The notes: generated from the sequence alone by a model not told the origin. A stretch of 64,000 nucleotides of DNA from Porites lobata (GCA_942486035.1 CALNXK010000031.1:1800001-1864000), one strand, 5' to 3'; shown: positions 1-13,300, numbered from the stretch's first letter. Numbers and translations are program-made.

Positions 1-138
1 GGCTTGTTCCATTACCGTGTAATCTCTGCCACGCTGGATAACATAGAATGCACAACAATAGACTGTGTGAATGTCAATGAAATTGCAAGCGACTGAGATA
101 TTATATACATATTCATGAAATATATATATAAAATACCA

Positions 139-279
139 GGCCCCGGTTGTTCAAACGTTGGATAGTGCTATCCACCGGATAAATCACTATCCAGCGGAGG
201 GAAACTAATACTATCACTATCCACTGGATAGATTTTTATCCTGTGGATAGCGCTATCCAACGTTTGAACAACTGGGGCC
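139..279. mobile_element. Short inverted-repeat MITE with GGCCCC ends
   Basis: About 141 bp with near-perfect terminal inverted repeats of more than 30 bp (GGCCCCGGTTGTTCAAACG at the left, its complement with two changes at the right). The interior repeats GGATA/TATCC blocks. It lies in a MEST intron and has no coding capacity. Confidence 0.8.
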
Positions 280-1012
280 AGTTAATGAGATTCATGCTAT
301 TCTGTTATGGTAGACATCACGAAGTGTCCCCTAGATCCCTTATCTTCTCTTAAATGCAAGCAATTCTGTCTATATGAGGTCATAATAATAATGATTATTC
401 ATTCAAAATATTTCTCCATTTCTGATTGGCTAAAATTCCATGCATAATTCATCATAACCAGCTACTGTCGACAAATTTAGAGGAATTTTGCAATATGTGA
501 ACTGCTGACATCAATCGTGCAGCAAAATTGCCAGATTATTGAATGGTTAACCAAGAAGACCTGGGGACAGGGTTGAGTTGTTTTGGTAGTGAATACAAAA
601 TGGCGGAACATTTCACTCATTTCATGAGGAAGAAATTGTGTGTTTTCACATGACGTCATGGCGGCCATATTTGTGTCCCAAAACAATGAAAGGGCGGCCA
701 TGTTTGTGTCCCAAACCAGTCCTGTGGGAGTTAAACGATTTGTTCCAATAAATTTGCACAGATGCTGGCCACATGAATGAAAACAAAGAATAGGTGAACT
801 GTTGGTTAAAAACATAGCAAGAACAGCAAGAAGACAACTCAATGGAGGACATCTGCTGTTTGGAGAATATTTGCAGAACTAAACAATCCTTTATCTCCTA
901 AACTTGCCAATAAACATGCACTATCGAAGATGAACTTAACATCGATGGGGGTATAAAGCATGTTTTAGCTTGTTTTTAACCTAGGAATTATTTTGAATTA
1001 ATAATAAAACAG
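280..1012. other. MEST intron sequence, no gene seen
   Basis: This stretch holds a doubled motif GGCGGCCATRTTTGTGTCCC at about 661-680 and 694-713, next to a TGACGTCATGG block. These look like parts of a dispersed repeat. I see no exon-like conserved peptide on either strand. Confidence 0.4.
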
Positions 1013-1130
1013 TTATTGAATTCAGCTTTCATATCATCCGAAGAATTACGGAGATCTCGGAGGGTGTTACCCTGTTACACCCTCCTTGATCTCTATAATT
1101 CTTCAGACGATACTCAGCCACATTCAATAA
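1013..1130. mobile_element. Hairpin MITE with TTATTGAAT ends
   Basis: A 118-bp imperfect palindrome. It begins TTATTGAAT and ends ATTCAATAA, with inner arms GGAGGGTGT / ACACCCTCC around a short loop near 1060-1080. It is non-coding and lies in the MEST intron. Confidence 0.72.
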
Positions 1131-1506
1131 TAATTATTGCTAATTATGAACATTACGCTGAAATAATTTTGTCTAATATGCCAGAGTGGACAGAAGGTGG
1201 AGGTGAGACCAGATAAGTTTATGACCCCTATACGGCATAACACATGGCTATGTTGCAGGTCAAAATTAAATTGGGCAATCTGTAGCTAGGATGTACTAGC
1301 TAGCACCCCCCTCCCTCCCCCAAATTTTTTTTTTTTTTTCGATGAGCAGAATTAATATTACAGTTCTTATAAAAATCGGTAATCTGTTATTTGAATTCCC
1401 CAAAAAACTTCAGTTGAGCTAGTTTAAGAACATAATTCACTAGCCCATCAGCAATATATCCATATCTAGCCCCAGGCTATCGGACACTACTTTCTTTGCT
1501 TGCTGA

Positions 1507-1615
1507 AATTTAAACCTAGCTTGATTCTCAGTTTCCTTTGTCTCCCAGCCATAATTTTCATGAATTAGGGCTAGGAGACAAAAGAAATTAAGACTCATTA
1601 TAGGTTAAAAAATTT
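1507..1615. repeat. Imperfect inverted repeat (foldback) in MEST intron
   Basis: Left arm 1507-1551 (with CCTTTGTCTCCCAGCC) is complemented by right arm 1568-1615 (GGGCTAGGAGACAAAAG). The two arms are about 45 bp with mismatches. It is likely a small foldback element. Confidence 0.6.
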
Positions 1616-1658
1616 TAGCCTGAATTTAATTTTGTCCTGAAACAGCAGCTATACCCAC

Positions 1659-4226
1659 CGGTTTATCACTAAACCCTAAGCCCAGCATATCGGCTGCAAT
1701 GACTCGTCCAAAATTTCTCTTCAGTGGTTCCCAAACCTGGATTAAAATTAAAATTATACACTATACAAAGTTATCATGAAATGGGCTCATTTTCCAGGAA
1801 TGTACCTATTCCACTATCATGCTTCCAAGAAGTTAACCAGTGACCTAAAAGTGCGATTCAGCATAACTCTTTCAGATATATACAAATATTGAAAAGGCAT
1901 TAGCTAACTCCTAATTTAAATTCATTTCGTTTCACTAAAATCATTGGTTATGTTACTTCAGCATCCTGCGTCATTGCTGATGTACAAAAATCCTCAGAGA
2001 CCTAAAATTCGTGGCATTGACTAGCTGATATCTTGTTTCCATAATTTTAACTCTTCAATAATTCCAATTTCAAGCAAAGAGAGCAATAACATATTGCTAT
2101 ATGGCTGGAAATTTCTTCCCAGTAGCGGGCACTCTCATTGGTTATCTCGAGGTCACATGACATCTAACAATGAAACTGTTTCTCACCAAAATTTCTGTGC
2201 AGGCAACATTGCAAAATTTATATTGTCAGAGGGTAACAGTGCACTGTTACCCGGAAATGTTGACCGACAACTGCCATATTACAGCAAGATTTAATGAATT
2301 CCAGTGACAAAATTTCCACCTGTAAAACAAATCACTACAAGACTGGCCCCTTGGGAAACATTGAGACTCTCGGCAAACAAATTACTGTTTCCCTTGGGAC
2401 CAGTAATCAATAATCAATATCATGCAACTTATAATTCCAAATGTATTTTTAGAGCAAATAAACAGAAGCATTCTCAAGTAAATCCCTGTCAGGCACAGCT
2501 TGGCACGCTCACATGCCTGACGGGAAAGGCAAAGCTTATCCTTTTACTAAATCATATAACTTAAACAAAGATAAGAGGCCTTGATTTTAGTGCTGCCAGT
2601 CCTAAAGAAAAGCTGAAATTCAAGTTTTTGTCAAACCCTGACCGATAGAAGTGGTTACTCACTATGTTTGCTAAGTTTGGAAAAGCACACTTTTTTATTT
2701 TGGGACTTTTTTGAGAGAGAGAGAAAACGAACTCAACCACAATTACGCAATGATGTATTGGCAGATTTTACCACTTGTTTGCCCCCAGAAATAACACATT
2801 ACATCACTTTTGTCTCATCAATCCTAAAGTGCTCACAAAGATGGCAGGTATCAAGAACATTATAAGGTCTATTCCAAGCATGTCCCATTCCCCCCCTAGC
2901 CCCACCGGCTAGTGCTTCGAAAAGCATCAAATCCCCCACCCAGCTGCAACTATTCAAAAATTTTCCCATGTATCAATTCATTTTATTCATATGTAAAAGG
3001 GTCTATCAGTAAGCTTTTATTTACATACAGTCAAAAAATATTGATTAAATATTTAAACGCCAAACAAAATTTTAGACCTGAGAAGGGCATCTGTTGCTAC
3101 TTGCCTCCATGGCAACACTTTGAAATGAGTCACACTGGAATTCAGCCGTTTGATAATATAGTAAATTGACCACAACGCTTGACGGGAATATGGTAATATC
3201 CTCCTTTAAAATTGTTCATTCCACAAAGCCAACATTTAATGGGCTTTTTCAAAGGCTGTCAAATGCTCCAACAAATCAATGAATATAGGAGCAATGACCT
3301 TTGAATGCATCTCTTCATGCAGAATGCAGAAAAAATTACAAAATCCTTTTGCTTGCAATGCTGATCAGCATTTTGAAATGAAAGTCAATGCCTGACTGGG
3401 CGGGCTTCATTTTGGGTCAAATTCCCTGCTGTACAGAAAAAGACCCCAGTCAAATATCGGGGGGGGGAGGGGCGATTTGGCATTGACTGGTTCATAAAGA
3501 CAGAGAGGACCGCCCACCTTTGACCAGTCATAGTTACTGGTAGGAAATCCATGAATGCAAAGAACAACGCTTTCTTCATCCTGTTTGTAACCTCTAAAAT
3601 CTGAAAGCAAATTTATACTCAGCATCAAAAAGCTGGCGACTAAGACATGAGCTGTTGAAGCGTAACCTAAAAGGTCATATCTGCTTTTATTGACTGCTGG
3701 TTTGCATGTGATGTCACGGCAGCCATGTTGGTGGTCAAAAACAAAGCCTTTCTCTCCTCTGGGAACTACACTGTATTTTCATGTAAATTCTTCGTGAAGA
3801 AATTCTGTTTTATTGACTCCCAACACGGCCGCCTCGTCACGCGGTTGCAAACTAAGAATTGCATGCAATAATATCCATAACAAATTATTCAAACAAAGAA
3901 GGTTTTGTGATCGATGTTAGCAAGCTTCTGCAATTGAGGTTCCTAAATACACCTTTTACAAACTGTTATCAACAAAAATGGGGTTGCTAAATCTCTTTGG
4001 ATTAAAAATTCAAAACTCGTATGCAAATCAATCGATTTCGCGCCAATAAAAGCTTATTCATGAGCTCACCTTGGTAAAATATGGCGTTGCCTCTGTAATT
4101 AAAATATTGCCCCATATTTCTCCACTCCTGTAGCCTTTGAGAGAAACGAGGGGCTGGTAAATTAATGAATGTGGCAACTGCGACTACGGTGACAGCACAA
4201 AAGATTTGAAAATTAGAAACCGCCAT
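1659..4226 (-). CDS. MEST: MEST-like alpha/beta hydrolase, 5' exons only (gene runs off left edge)
   Basis: Three coding exons on the minus strand: 4226-4070, 3591-3518 and 1736-1659, joined in phase (1, 0, 0) by GT-AG introns. The protein starts with ATG at 4226 and a hydrophobic N-terminal anchor (about residues 5-22), followed by a stretch like the vertebrate MEST N-terminus (E-W-R-N-M-G-Q-Y-F-N-Y-R-G, ending I-F-Y-Q). Exon 2 carries the oxyanion loop I-H-G-F-P-T-S-N-Y-D-W and exon 3 carries D-M-L-G-L-G-F-S-D-K-P, both hallmarks of the MEST/epoxide-hydrolase-like group. The nucleophile and later catalytic residues lie outside the window; no further exon was found in 1-1658. MEST is a membrane-associated hydrolase of uncertain substrate, imprinted in mammals. 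The gene is divergent from CEP41. The family call is firm; orthology rests on synteny plus these motifs. Confidence 0.88.
1737..3517. other. MEST intron 2, no further gene seen
   Basis: Bounded by the donor at 3517-3516 and the acceptor at 1738-1737 on the minus strand. It contains only short open frames without recognisable domains and a G run at about 3460-3472. Confidence 0.6.
3700..3852. mobile_element. MITE in MEST intron 1
   Basis: It begins GTTTGCATGTGATGTCACGG and ends with an imperfect complement (TCGTCACGCGGTTGCAAAC). It contains an inverted GCCATGTTGG / CCAACACGGC pair. About 153 bp, non-coding. Confidence 0.6.
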
Positions 4227-4333
4227 GTTGCATGCATTGGTTTTGGAATGAAGGGAGAAATGTCCCGTCCCCTCCCGTCACAAAATGTTCTTCTTCAACT
4301 TAGCAACCGCGTCCTTGACGGAAGGTCAGTAAA
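4227..4333. promoter_or_regulatory. Shared divergent promoter of MEST and CEP41
   Basis: Only 107 bp separate the two start codons, so 5' UTRs and promoter elements of both genes must lie within or overlap this stretch. There is no obvious TATA box. An ATTGG (inverted CCAAT) occurs near 4236, followed by a C-rich stretch near 4262-4280 and an AGCAAC motif near 4303, which matches an RFX/X-box half site (relevant because CEP41 is ciliary). The motif calls are weak; the divergent arrangement is seen directly. Confidence 0.7.
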
Positions 4334-7300
4334 ATGTCTGCCACAAGCAGGTCTGCGAAGAAACCCCCGAATGTAAGCTTTGTTTTATTGTCGTACCCAG
4401 TTTGATCAGCTCTTTATTTTAATTCTACGTTTTTACAGTTTCTTAAATTTTATTTCGAGCAGATTTTGGAGAAGAAAGTTCCTAAAAATCCAAAGTATGA
4501 ACATGTCGCTGCAACGGTCGACACTGGTACGCGGCTGTAGATTGAATGTCAAATCAGATATAGTTGTGATTTTTGTTCTTACCCAGACTTGGTGCCCGAA
4601 TTTTAAGTTAATCTTCTTTTTGTGTGATTTTCTTCAGGTGCCAGCGTTTCCAGATATACTCAGAAAATCGAAGAAATGCGAAAAAGTTAGTCACTAATCT
4701 TGCCCCATCATTGGTTATCTTGCTGCTGCGGTGCTAATCAAACGACTTCATTGTCTGTCTGTTATCACGTTTGCGTTTAATTCTTAGTTGCCTGGTACCC
4801 ATCTATAACAGGTGCATAAATGCATCTTTTAACCTCGATGAATTATGTGCCAAAATTTGTTCAGCCAAAAAGAAGTGAATTGTCACAACATGACAGACAT
4901 GTCTTCGTCCAGGAAAGGAATTGAAATATCCATCTGAGCCCATGAAAGTACCAAATCGGATGATATTGGAACATTAATTTGATTAAGTCCTGTATTTCAG
5001 TCATGTGCTGATTCCTTAACCATGCGATCAACAGACTCAGTGTTCCATCTAGAAATTAGTCAGAGTGGGTCATATGTCCCACACAGCATTTGAAATTGGG
5101 TCATTTCCAAAATGGTCTGGGTCAAACTATGATAATTATTGAAACTGACATCAGGGTTGTCACTAAGATTTCAAGTTGCCGGATATTTGTTGTTAGTAGC
5201 CGGGGAAGTCGCAAGCAGTCATGGAGCCCCTTCCCCCCCCCGCCAAGAAGGTTTTGAAGTGCAGCTTTTACGGTTTTCGAAAAGGCATTACCGCCCCAAA
5301 AAAGCAATCTTCATCAAGAGTACAGCTATGATTAGCGGTTTTATGATGATCACGTCTTTATTAAAGAAAACTACAACATTCTGAGACACTAAAATAATAG
5401 TTAAATTACTTTACGTGAAGGCTCGTTGGAGGGTTTTTTTAGTGGCCGCCAAATGGGAATATACATGTAAGCACCGGGCCTAAAAAAAAAGGACAGGTTG
5501 GCACCGGTCACGTTATCTGCGCAGTCTTATCTTCACGCAGACAAGGCGCATGCTGGCCAGTGAAGTGTTAAATCACAACGATACTTTACAAATGCTAAAA
5601 ATGTTGAAAGGACAATCGATTCTTATACGGTGCAAATGAATTAACGTGCGCTGTAAAATCAATTGTAAATCCTCATTATTTTAGTTATATGTAAGAACGA
5701 TACAACTTACGGAAAACAAAAGTGAAACTAATATTGCAAATGAATTAACCCACGCAGAAGCGGAAAGAAGAAAAGCGGACGATGAATGTACGAAAAAGCA
5801 TCATAAACATAAGGTTACTATGGCTTGTTGAAAAATAAAAGTATGATAGGGCTAAAACAAGCGTAACGTACGAAAAATCGCGGGATGAAATGTGGCAAAA
5901 CTAAACTGCACAACTGGTGACATTAGTGGTCTCGAATTTATGAACGAAACATCACTTATCATACGAAGAAACTGACCTACGGAAAAGCGTTTAAACGACA
6001 GGGCTAATACTTTATAAACGACGCTGAGATGTCAAAACAAGACTCAAGGAGAAGAATGTAAAAGTAATGCAACTTCTTGGAAGTAGAACTAAGAGCATGT
6101 GATCATGGCCTGCGGACAATGATCGAATATTTCCCGTTGACCGTGCGTTATTTTATATACTCGATACCTAAAGCTAAATGTAGACATGGTCACTTAAATG
6201 TCCACATATTAAACATGGTAATCAGTCATAGTCTTCATCTTCAAATTCTTCATCATAATCCTAATTATCATCAACATCAGCATCAGGGAGATTTAACCCT
6301 CGGATGATGCCTCAACTTGTGATGTCAACAGAGATCTGCTCAGGTCTTTCATCGTGAACAAAGGGTGCAGAACCCTTTGCCACTTCTTCGACATGTTCAA
6401 CATAAACCCTACACAACGGTTGAAACTAGGGACTTTTAGCATCGACAAAGGTGACGGCAGCGAAAACGTCACTTTTAAAAATGAATTGGCGTTTTTTCCA
6501 ACTTTGTCGCGTTTATTTCAATTCGCTGAAAATAGCTAATGTAGACCAATTTCCCTGGAGTTGATTTCTTTGGGCGCACTCAAGTTTAGAAAGAGAAAGA
6601 AAAGTTTGTCGTCGCTTGTTTTACGTCCTCCATAAAACGTGAAACTAGGCATTTTCACGTCATAGTCGTGCAGTAACGGCAAAGAAATGTACAAAAAAGC
6701 GTGATGCATGTGCAAACTAGTTGTTTTGCTCAATAAACCAATTGCTTTTTTGACGTTCTCGTTGCCGTCGCCGTCGTCGTTGCTAAAACTCCCTACTGAC
6801 ATTTCGCGAACGGAGAGTTTTAGCGCGTGTGTACTAGTACCAAATCTAAGTCAGATGTCTTTTTCCGACGTTTCTTAGTTTTTGCACGCGAGTATTTCAG
6901 AATTACTTAAACCTGCTGCAGATGAAACTCGCATTTAGTTTGATGGATAGTCTTTGTGTGTTTCAAAGGTGTGCCCTTTTGGTTTAATTTAACGACGAAA
7001 GCAGCCGGGGACCATGCTCTGAGTAGCCGGGGGAAATCCCCGGCCCCCGGCCCTTAGTGACAACCCTGGACATCATCCAAACTATCACTATATTATAGTT
7101 TTTCTGCTTTTCAAGTTTTTGATTCCTTTATAGAAGACAGTCAATTAACATCAACTTGGACAGTGGCACTGCTAGTGGTACAGCTGTTTGAGTTGGCTTT
7201 GTTATAACTGCAAAGCCGAAACATTATTTAAAACAATGACTGACTCAACTGCCATTCTCTTTTGTGTAAAAAAAAAATGAACTTAGCTTTTGTTGTCATT

Positions 7301-10300
7301 TTGTAATAAACCAAAAACGAAAGAACAAAGTTAAGAAACGAAGGTTGAATCTATCAGCAAAGCAATGTAAGTAGAATGTACGCTCCAGGGCCACTCCAGT
7401 CTTTTTTGGAATTACATAGAACACCTGACACAAAAACTATTCGTAAGCGCTTAGTCTGAAATGAAAGTCATTTCGTGCCCTCATTTCCGGGCAGTAAGCA
7501 CACCTATTTTTTGTTAAATTTACCTTTATTATTATTTCTTGCTGCTTTGAAGTACTTATATAAGAGGTAACTTTTTTTGCATCAGTTTGACTCCACGCTA
7601 ATTTTATTTTGCGCCAGAACAAAGCTTATAAGAGGCACACTACTTTGAACAGGCCTAATTTTATTCAAGGAGTTCTTATTAGACTGGTGGAAATGATAGA
7701 AAAGAAACATTAATTAAAACGTAGTATTAATTTTCAGTGATGTCTTGGTGTGGTGCATGGAAGGATTTGATGACCTGTAGACCATTAACAAGCCAGGTTT
7801 TAATTTGTTTCAGAATACTTCATAATTTATATTTATTGATATGGGACCTGGTCCTCAAATTTTCTTCTATAAAGTGAGTAGAACAAGGATTGGCAAGACC
7901 CAGCTAATGATGAATTGATTAATAATAATACATTTATATTGTGTCATTCAACCTACCAGATTATAAATACAAGAAAGATGAAATCTTCAAGAGAATGAAG
8001 GTTACAACATTAGTCCAGTTGGTATGTACATTTTGTCGATTACCTGTAATTTGTTATCAGATAGAAAAAGCTGTTCCAGGTTCCAAGATAGTTATGTGTA
8101 GTTGCACAGTAAAAGTGTTGTGAAAAATGCAAGGAGACTGGGGAGAGAGATCACACTTGTCGTATTTTTGCTTTGCTTGTTTTATTTTTGCAACTTCAAC
8201 ACTATCTAAGAGCCTGGCATATGCTGTTTTCAGTCAGACTAAGTTACTGGTTTCTTGGTTACTACATCATTCAAACAAACGAGAAACCTTTCCTCATGGG
8301 CTACTTTTAAGCACAAGCATCAGCAGTGTTCTTTACAATCAGATTCTTTGCATCACATCAAACTTACACTCCAGAGTACCGAGGTCCTGATATTATACAG
8401 TGGTATGATCTTGCACAGAAGATCTTACTCTAATCAAGTCAAATCATTTTTATTGCGCTGCCCATGAGGGCTATGCCCAATTAAAAAATTAGTCACATCT
8501 ATGTCAAAAAAAGACAAGATGGCAGATGGGGCTCACAGGAGGCTCTGCATGTCTGATGGGCCCGCTTCAATAAGGCCGATTTTTGTGGGAAGGGGACGGG
8601 TCATTTTAGGTCTTCTGGCAGACAAGTTGGAAGTCGTTTTGGAATGAACACAAACTTGTTGCATGGAGTTGTCAGCCCTCTATATTTACACAGAATGATT
8701 GTCTAAATACAGTGTTCAGTGATGTATACGTAGTTAGCCTGTGCGGGAGCTGCAGAAACAAGCAGCCCTCCGACAATCCCCATTGGAAAAACTTCAACTT
8801 AAGTTGCAGTTTTCTCTCTGCATGTAAAAAGTCTTTCCTTACAAGAAAGGAAATCTTTATGCAAGTAGATCGCTCCATCAAATAGAAACATATATGTGTA
8901 TTCACTTGCCTTGGATTGTTAGAAGGGCTTTAAATGCAAAATCCGACAGAAATAAAACTGAAACTTAATTTTTCTTTGCAAGTTTTCGGGAACAGAATAT
9001 TACTGTTAGATGTTCATAACAGTAGAAGTCACTCTGCAGCCCCGGCTCAAGAAATTAATGCACAGTGGGCAACCCAATGAGCCCTCACCATTGGGGTCTT
9101 GAAAATTCCATTAAATATTCTCTTGATAATTATTCAAAAAATGCATAACATGGAAAAACAACACTTAAAATGCTATTTTAATGCTATTTTGCATTTATTG
9201 GAAACATCGATGATCATGTGGTCTCTGAATTATCTAAAAGGCGTGGTTGAAACGCCAAACTTTTCATGAGCTGAACCTAATTTGAATTAAGGCCAACCAA
9301 GATTATTTAGTTCAGATGCCGATCTTAATTCCTGGTGAACCAGATTCAAAAGGAGAGAAATGCTCATTTCCATCAAACTCCTTGCAAAATACGTTATAAT
9401 AATTGCCCCCACAGGGATTTCACCCAAAAGGTGAAATTCCAAGGAGGCATCCTAGGGCATTAACTGTAGGGAGTTTTACTGACTACAGGCTAAGTTCACT
9501 TGAAAGACCAAGTTACCTGCAGGATATCAGGTTCAGACAGTTCAGGCTCTTTATCCTTGGCCGGAAGCTCATCTAGAAGAAGGAACTTCGAACCCAAACC
9601 AGGCTTAGAAAAGGTTGGGCTTCGCCAGGCTTTTTTTGCCCATGGTACGCCACATGAAATGACAACCATTTCTCAACCCATACCGGATCGGTCGTCGTCG
9701 GGTCAAAAAGGACCCCACCTTCTGTTGCACATCAGGATGGAGGTGAGAAGTATGCGACTGGCGTAACAACTATCAACATACTTGTCAGGTACAATATCAC
9801 CATTGGCACCTGGAACGTGAGAATTACCTTGCGAATGGCAGGTAAATTGGAAGAATTGTCATATGAGATGAGCAGGTACCACTGGAACATCTTAGGTCTC
9901 TGCAAGGTACAGCCGCACAACAGAAAAACTTTGGCAAGACATCCACTGAGGAGGGTCATAAATTATACTTCATTGGCAAGGTGGACAAACACAACCAAGG
10001 CATTGGATTTCTTGTTCACAAGGACATTGTGAACACTGTCATGGGCTGCCGGCAGGGGGCGGGGGGGGTACTCCCTTAATGGGGACGTGTGGCCAGCCAG
10101 GGTATGTTTTTCTGGATTTTTGTCTTAAACAGGGTATCGAATTTATCAATTTTTGTCTTAAACAGGATATCTTGTCTTGGACGATAAGCAGCAAAATTTT
10201 TACAAGCTATAATGTTAATTAATATTGACTTCCATTGACTTAAACAGGGTATCAAAAATCGAAATTCTGTCTTAAACAGGGTAGGAAAATCAGTGATATT

Positions 10301-13300
10301 TGTCTTAAACAGGGTCAGGGTATGAGGGGCCACGCAGCACCTCCCTACCCAGGGATATATCGAGTACCCCCCCCCCCCTGGTGGCTGCTGTGCAGTCTCA
10401 AGCAGGCTTATCACCATCCGCCTGAGGGCAAGTCCATTTAACATCACAATTATACCGGTCTACCCCCCACACTTGGACAGGGTTGTCATTAAGAGCCGGG
10501 GGCCGGGGATTTTCCCCGGGTACTAAGAGAGTGGCCCCCGGCTACTTTTATTGGAAAATAGAAGAAAAATAGAACCAAAAGAAATCCCTAGCTGTTTGAT
10601 TTCCCCGCCTACTTGTTGTGTTTACCCGGCAACTTGAAATCTTAGTGACAACCTTGCTTGGAATATGATGATGATGCAGTTGAGGACTTCTATGACCATC
10701 TGCTTGAAGTCTTGGACCAGTCCCCCAAGACAGATAATTATTCTTGTTGTGTTAGGCAATTGGAATGCCAAAGTAGGAGAGGATGCATTCAAGAACTGGA
10801 CAGGCACTTGTGGATGCTACTGCAACCCAGAGACAAATGAGAGAGGTCTAAGGCTTCTGGAGTTTGCTTGCTACAACGATCTTGTGCTGGTGAATACACT
10901 TGGCAAACACTTGGTATCCAGAAGATGGACATGGCAGAGCCCAAATGGAGGATACCATAACCAGCTTGATTATATCATGGTTAGGACTAGGAGGCGCTTC
11001 AGGACCAGTGTAAACACCACAAAGACAAGAAGCTTCCAAGGAGCTGACATAGGAAGCGACCATGATTTAGTGATGATGTCTTTTTGGCTACATTTAAAGA
11101 GATGCTGTGATAAGGGCCTTCAGAAAATCTGCAATAAGATATGGCAGGCAGGAGAGTACCCATACCAATTACCCAGTCTCTTTAACAGTGCAAGAACTAC
11201 CACATGATCAGCCTAGTATGCCACCCAAGTAAAGTCCTGCTGCAGGTGCTCTTAAATAGGCTGAAGCGTCAGGCAGAATCAATCATCGCAGAAGAACAGG
11301 CAGGTTTCCGAGCAGGTCGCAGTACGACACAACAGATCTTCAATTTTAGGATACTGTGCGAGAAGTACCTCCAACATCAACAAGACCTCTATCACACCTT
11401 CATTGATTTTAAAAAGTTGTTTTACAGGGTATGGCATAAAGCCCTTCGGTCTACTATGAGGCTTTATAAAATTAATGCCAACCTGATCGAAGTCATTGAA
11501 AACCTCTACAAAAAGGCCACTACTGTAATCCACCTTAAAGGTGGCATAGGAGACTAGTTCAGAACCACAGTCGGAGTCAGACAAGGGTGTTTTACTCTCA
11601 CCGACCCTTTTCAATATCTTTCTGGAGAGAATTATGACTGACGCACTAGAAGATCACCAAGGAACAGTCAGCATTGGTCATTTGGAGGCAGAACAATTAC
11701 CAACTTACCTTTTTGCTGATTACATTGGTGGCAGGAAAAGAGGAGGAACTAGCCTTCCTGGGGATCGCCTGGATAAGACTTCTGCAGCCTTTGGCGTGGA
11801 AATTAGTGCAGAGAAGACCAAACTGATGACCAATAACGCAAATGGTATCAGCATAGACATCAAAATCAACAGTGAAAAATTGGATGAGGTTGGAAGCTTC
11901 AAGTATCTGGGTGCAGTTGTCACAGATCAGGAATCCAAACCTGAAGTACTGTCCAGAATTGCACAGACAAAAGCAGCACTAGCGAGACTGAAGACCATCT
12001 GAAACAAAAAGTATATCTCTCTAAGCTCAAAGATCAGACTAATGCACTTGCTGGCTATCTCAGTACTGTTGTATGCCTGCGAAACCTGGACATTGACAGC
12101 AGAGTATCCTGAAGAAATTGCAGGCCACTGAGATGAGATGCTTTAGGAAATTGCTTGGCATGTCATACAGAGACCACATCACCAATGATGCAGTCAGAGA
12201 CAGAATCAGGCAAGCCATTGGGCACTATGATATATCTTAACCACAGTAAAGAAACCCAAGTTAAGGTGGTTTGGGTATGTATCAAGATCAGCGGGGCTTG
12301 TCAAGACAATTTTACAAGGAACAGTGCAAGGAGGGAGAAGAAGGGGCCCACAAAAGAAGCGTTGGGAGAATTATCTCTCTGAGTGGGCAGGGTTGAAGTT
12401 TTGCAACACCCCAAGAGAAGCTGAAAACAAAATCAAATGGAGCGAAAGGGTTGCTATGTCCGTGGCACCCCAACGGTCACCATGACTACGGGATAGGTAT
12501 CAAGGTGCAATTGATGCCGAAATTTTTCATGAACTTAATTCAGTGTATTAGGTTCAGCTCATGAAAAGTTCAGCGTCTGAACCGGGCCTAAAAGAAATTG
12601 TGAAACTTTCAACAATGGTAACTATTCTATTGATTTTTAGCTTTGGCAATTTATCATTGATAATTTATTAATATTTGTGCATCCTGTCAGGAGGCTGGCT
12701 CGTATGAAATTATGGATGGGTAGAGCACCGATAACTCGAACTCAGGTTAACTTGAACTCTCCACTAACTCAAACTGAGACCCATTTCCCTTGGATTTCAC
12801 CCCATTTTTCAGTCCTTTTTACTCGGTTAACTGGAACTGAGATAACTCGAATTCCTCACTAACTCGAACAATCCCAAAAGTAAGAGCTCCAAAACACTGC
12901 TGTATGAAAACCGCCATAAGACAGTATCTGAAAACAACATTAAATGCAGAGGTGTGTGACAATGTTTTGCAAATTGGCCATATTTTGGGGCGGGGTTTGG
13001 TTAGGGTTTCACCATAAGAGCCCCAAACTGTTGCTCTCACTTACAATAAGCATCACATGGCCACAGGGGTTTCAATAAGCACCGACCACCACTGAAACGC
13101 TTTGGCTACATTGCTCAGAGAAGTCAGCTACATTTTCCTCCGAAGCAGCTAGTTTGAATAATGTCATGGACAAAAATAGAATTTGTTCACGCGGAAATGT
13201 ATGTAACTTTGCATAATTATCATTTGTTCATTGCTTGCAGAAGTTATCTGTGTGGCTAGTAAATAAAAATTTGACTAAAACCCAAATCTTCTTGAATGGA

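Larger units (their letters stand above)
9500..12510 (+). mobile_element. Decayed non-LTR retrotransposon (RTE-like), inside CEP41 intron 4
   Basis: Plus-strand remnants in the order expected for a LINE. An apurinic endonuclease start (G-T-W-N-V-R, 9805-10045) is followed by later endonuclease blocks (N-W-N-A-K-V-G-E-D near 10755; L-D-Y-I near 10968; G-S-D-H-D near 11055). Reverse transcriptase follows (E-E-Q-A-G-F-R-A-G-R-S-T near 11290; G-V-R-Q-G-C near 11572; F-A-D-Y with the catalytic pair broken near 11710). A C-terminal region with L-L-Y-A-C-E-T-W runs at 12066-12090 and then toward 12480. Frameshifts and stops split it and part of the middle is missing, so it is inactive. Two younger elements interrupt the endonuclease (10053-10380 and 10478-10656). 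Confidence 0.88.

Noticed and set aside
1..1658. Search for MEST exon 4 and later exons
   Set aside because: No minus-strand stretch here resembles the next conserved MEST block. The gene most likely continues to the left of the window.
10665..11207. A 180-codon frame that could be read as a host endonuclease gene
   Set aside because: It is the endonuclease segment of the decayed LINE, in register with reverse transcriptase remnants downstream.
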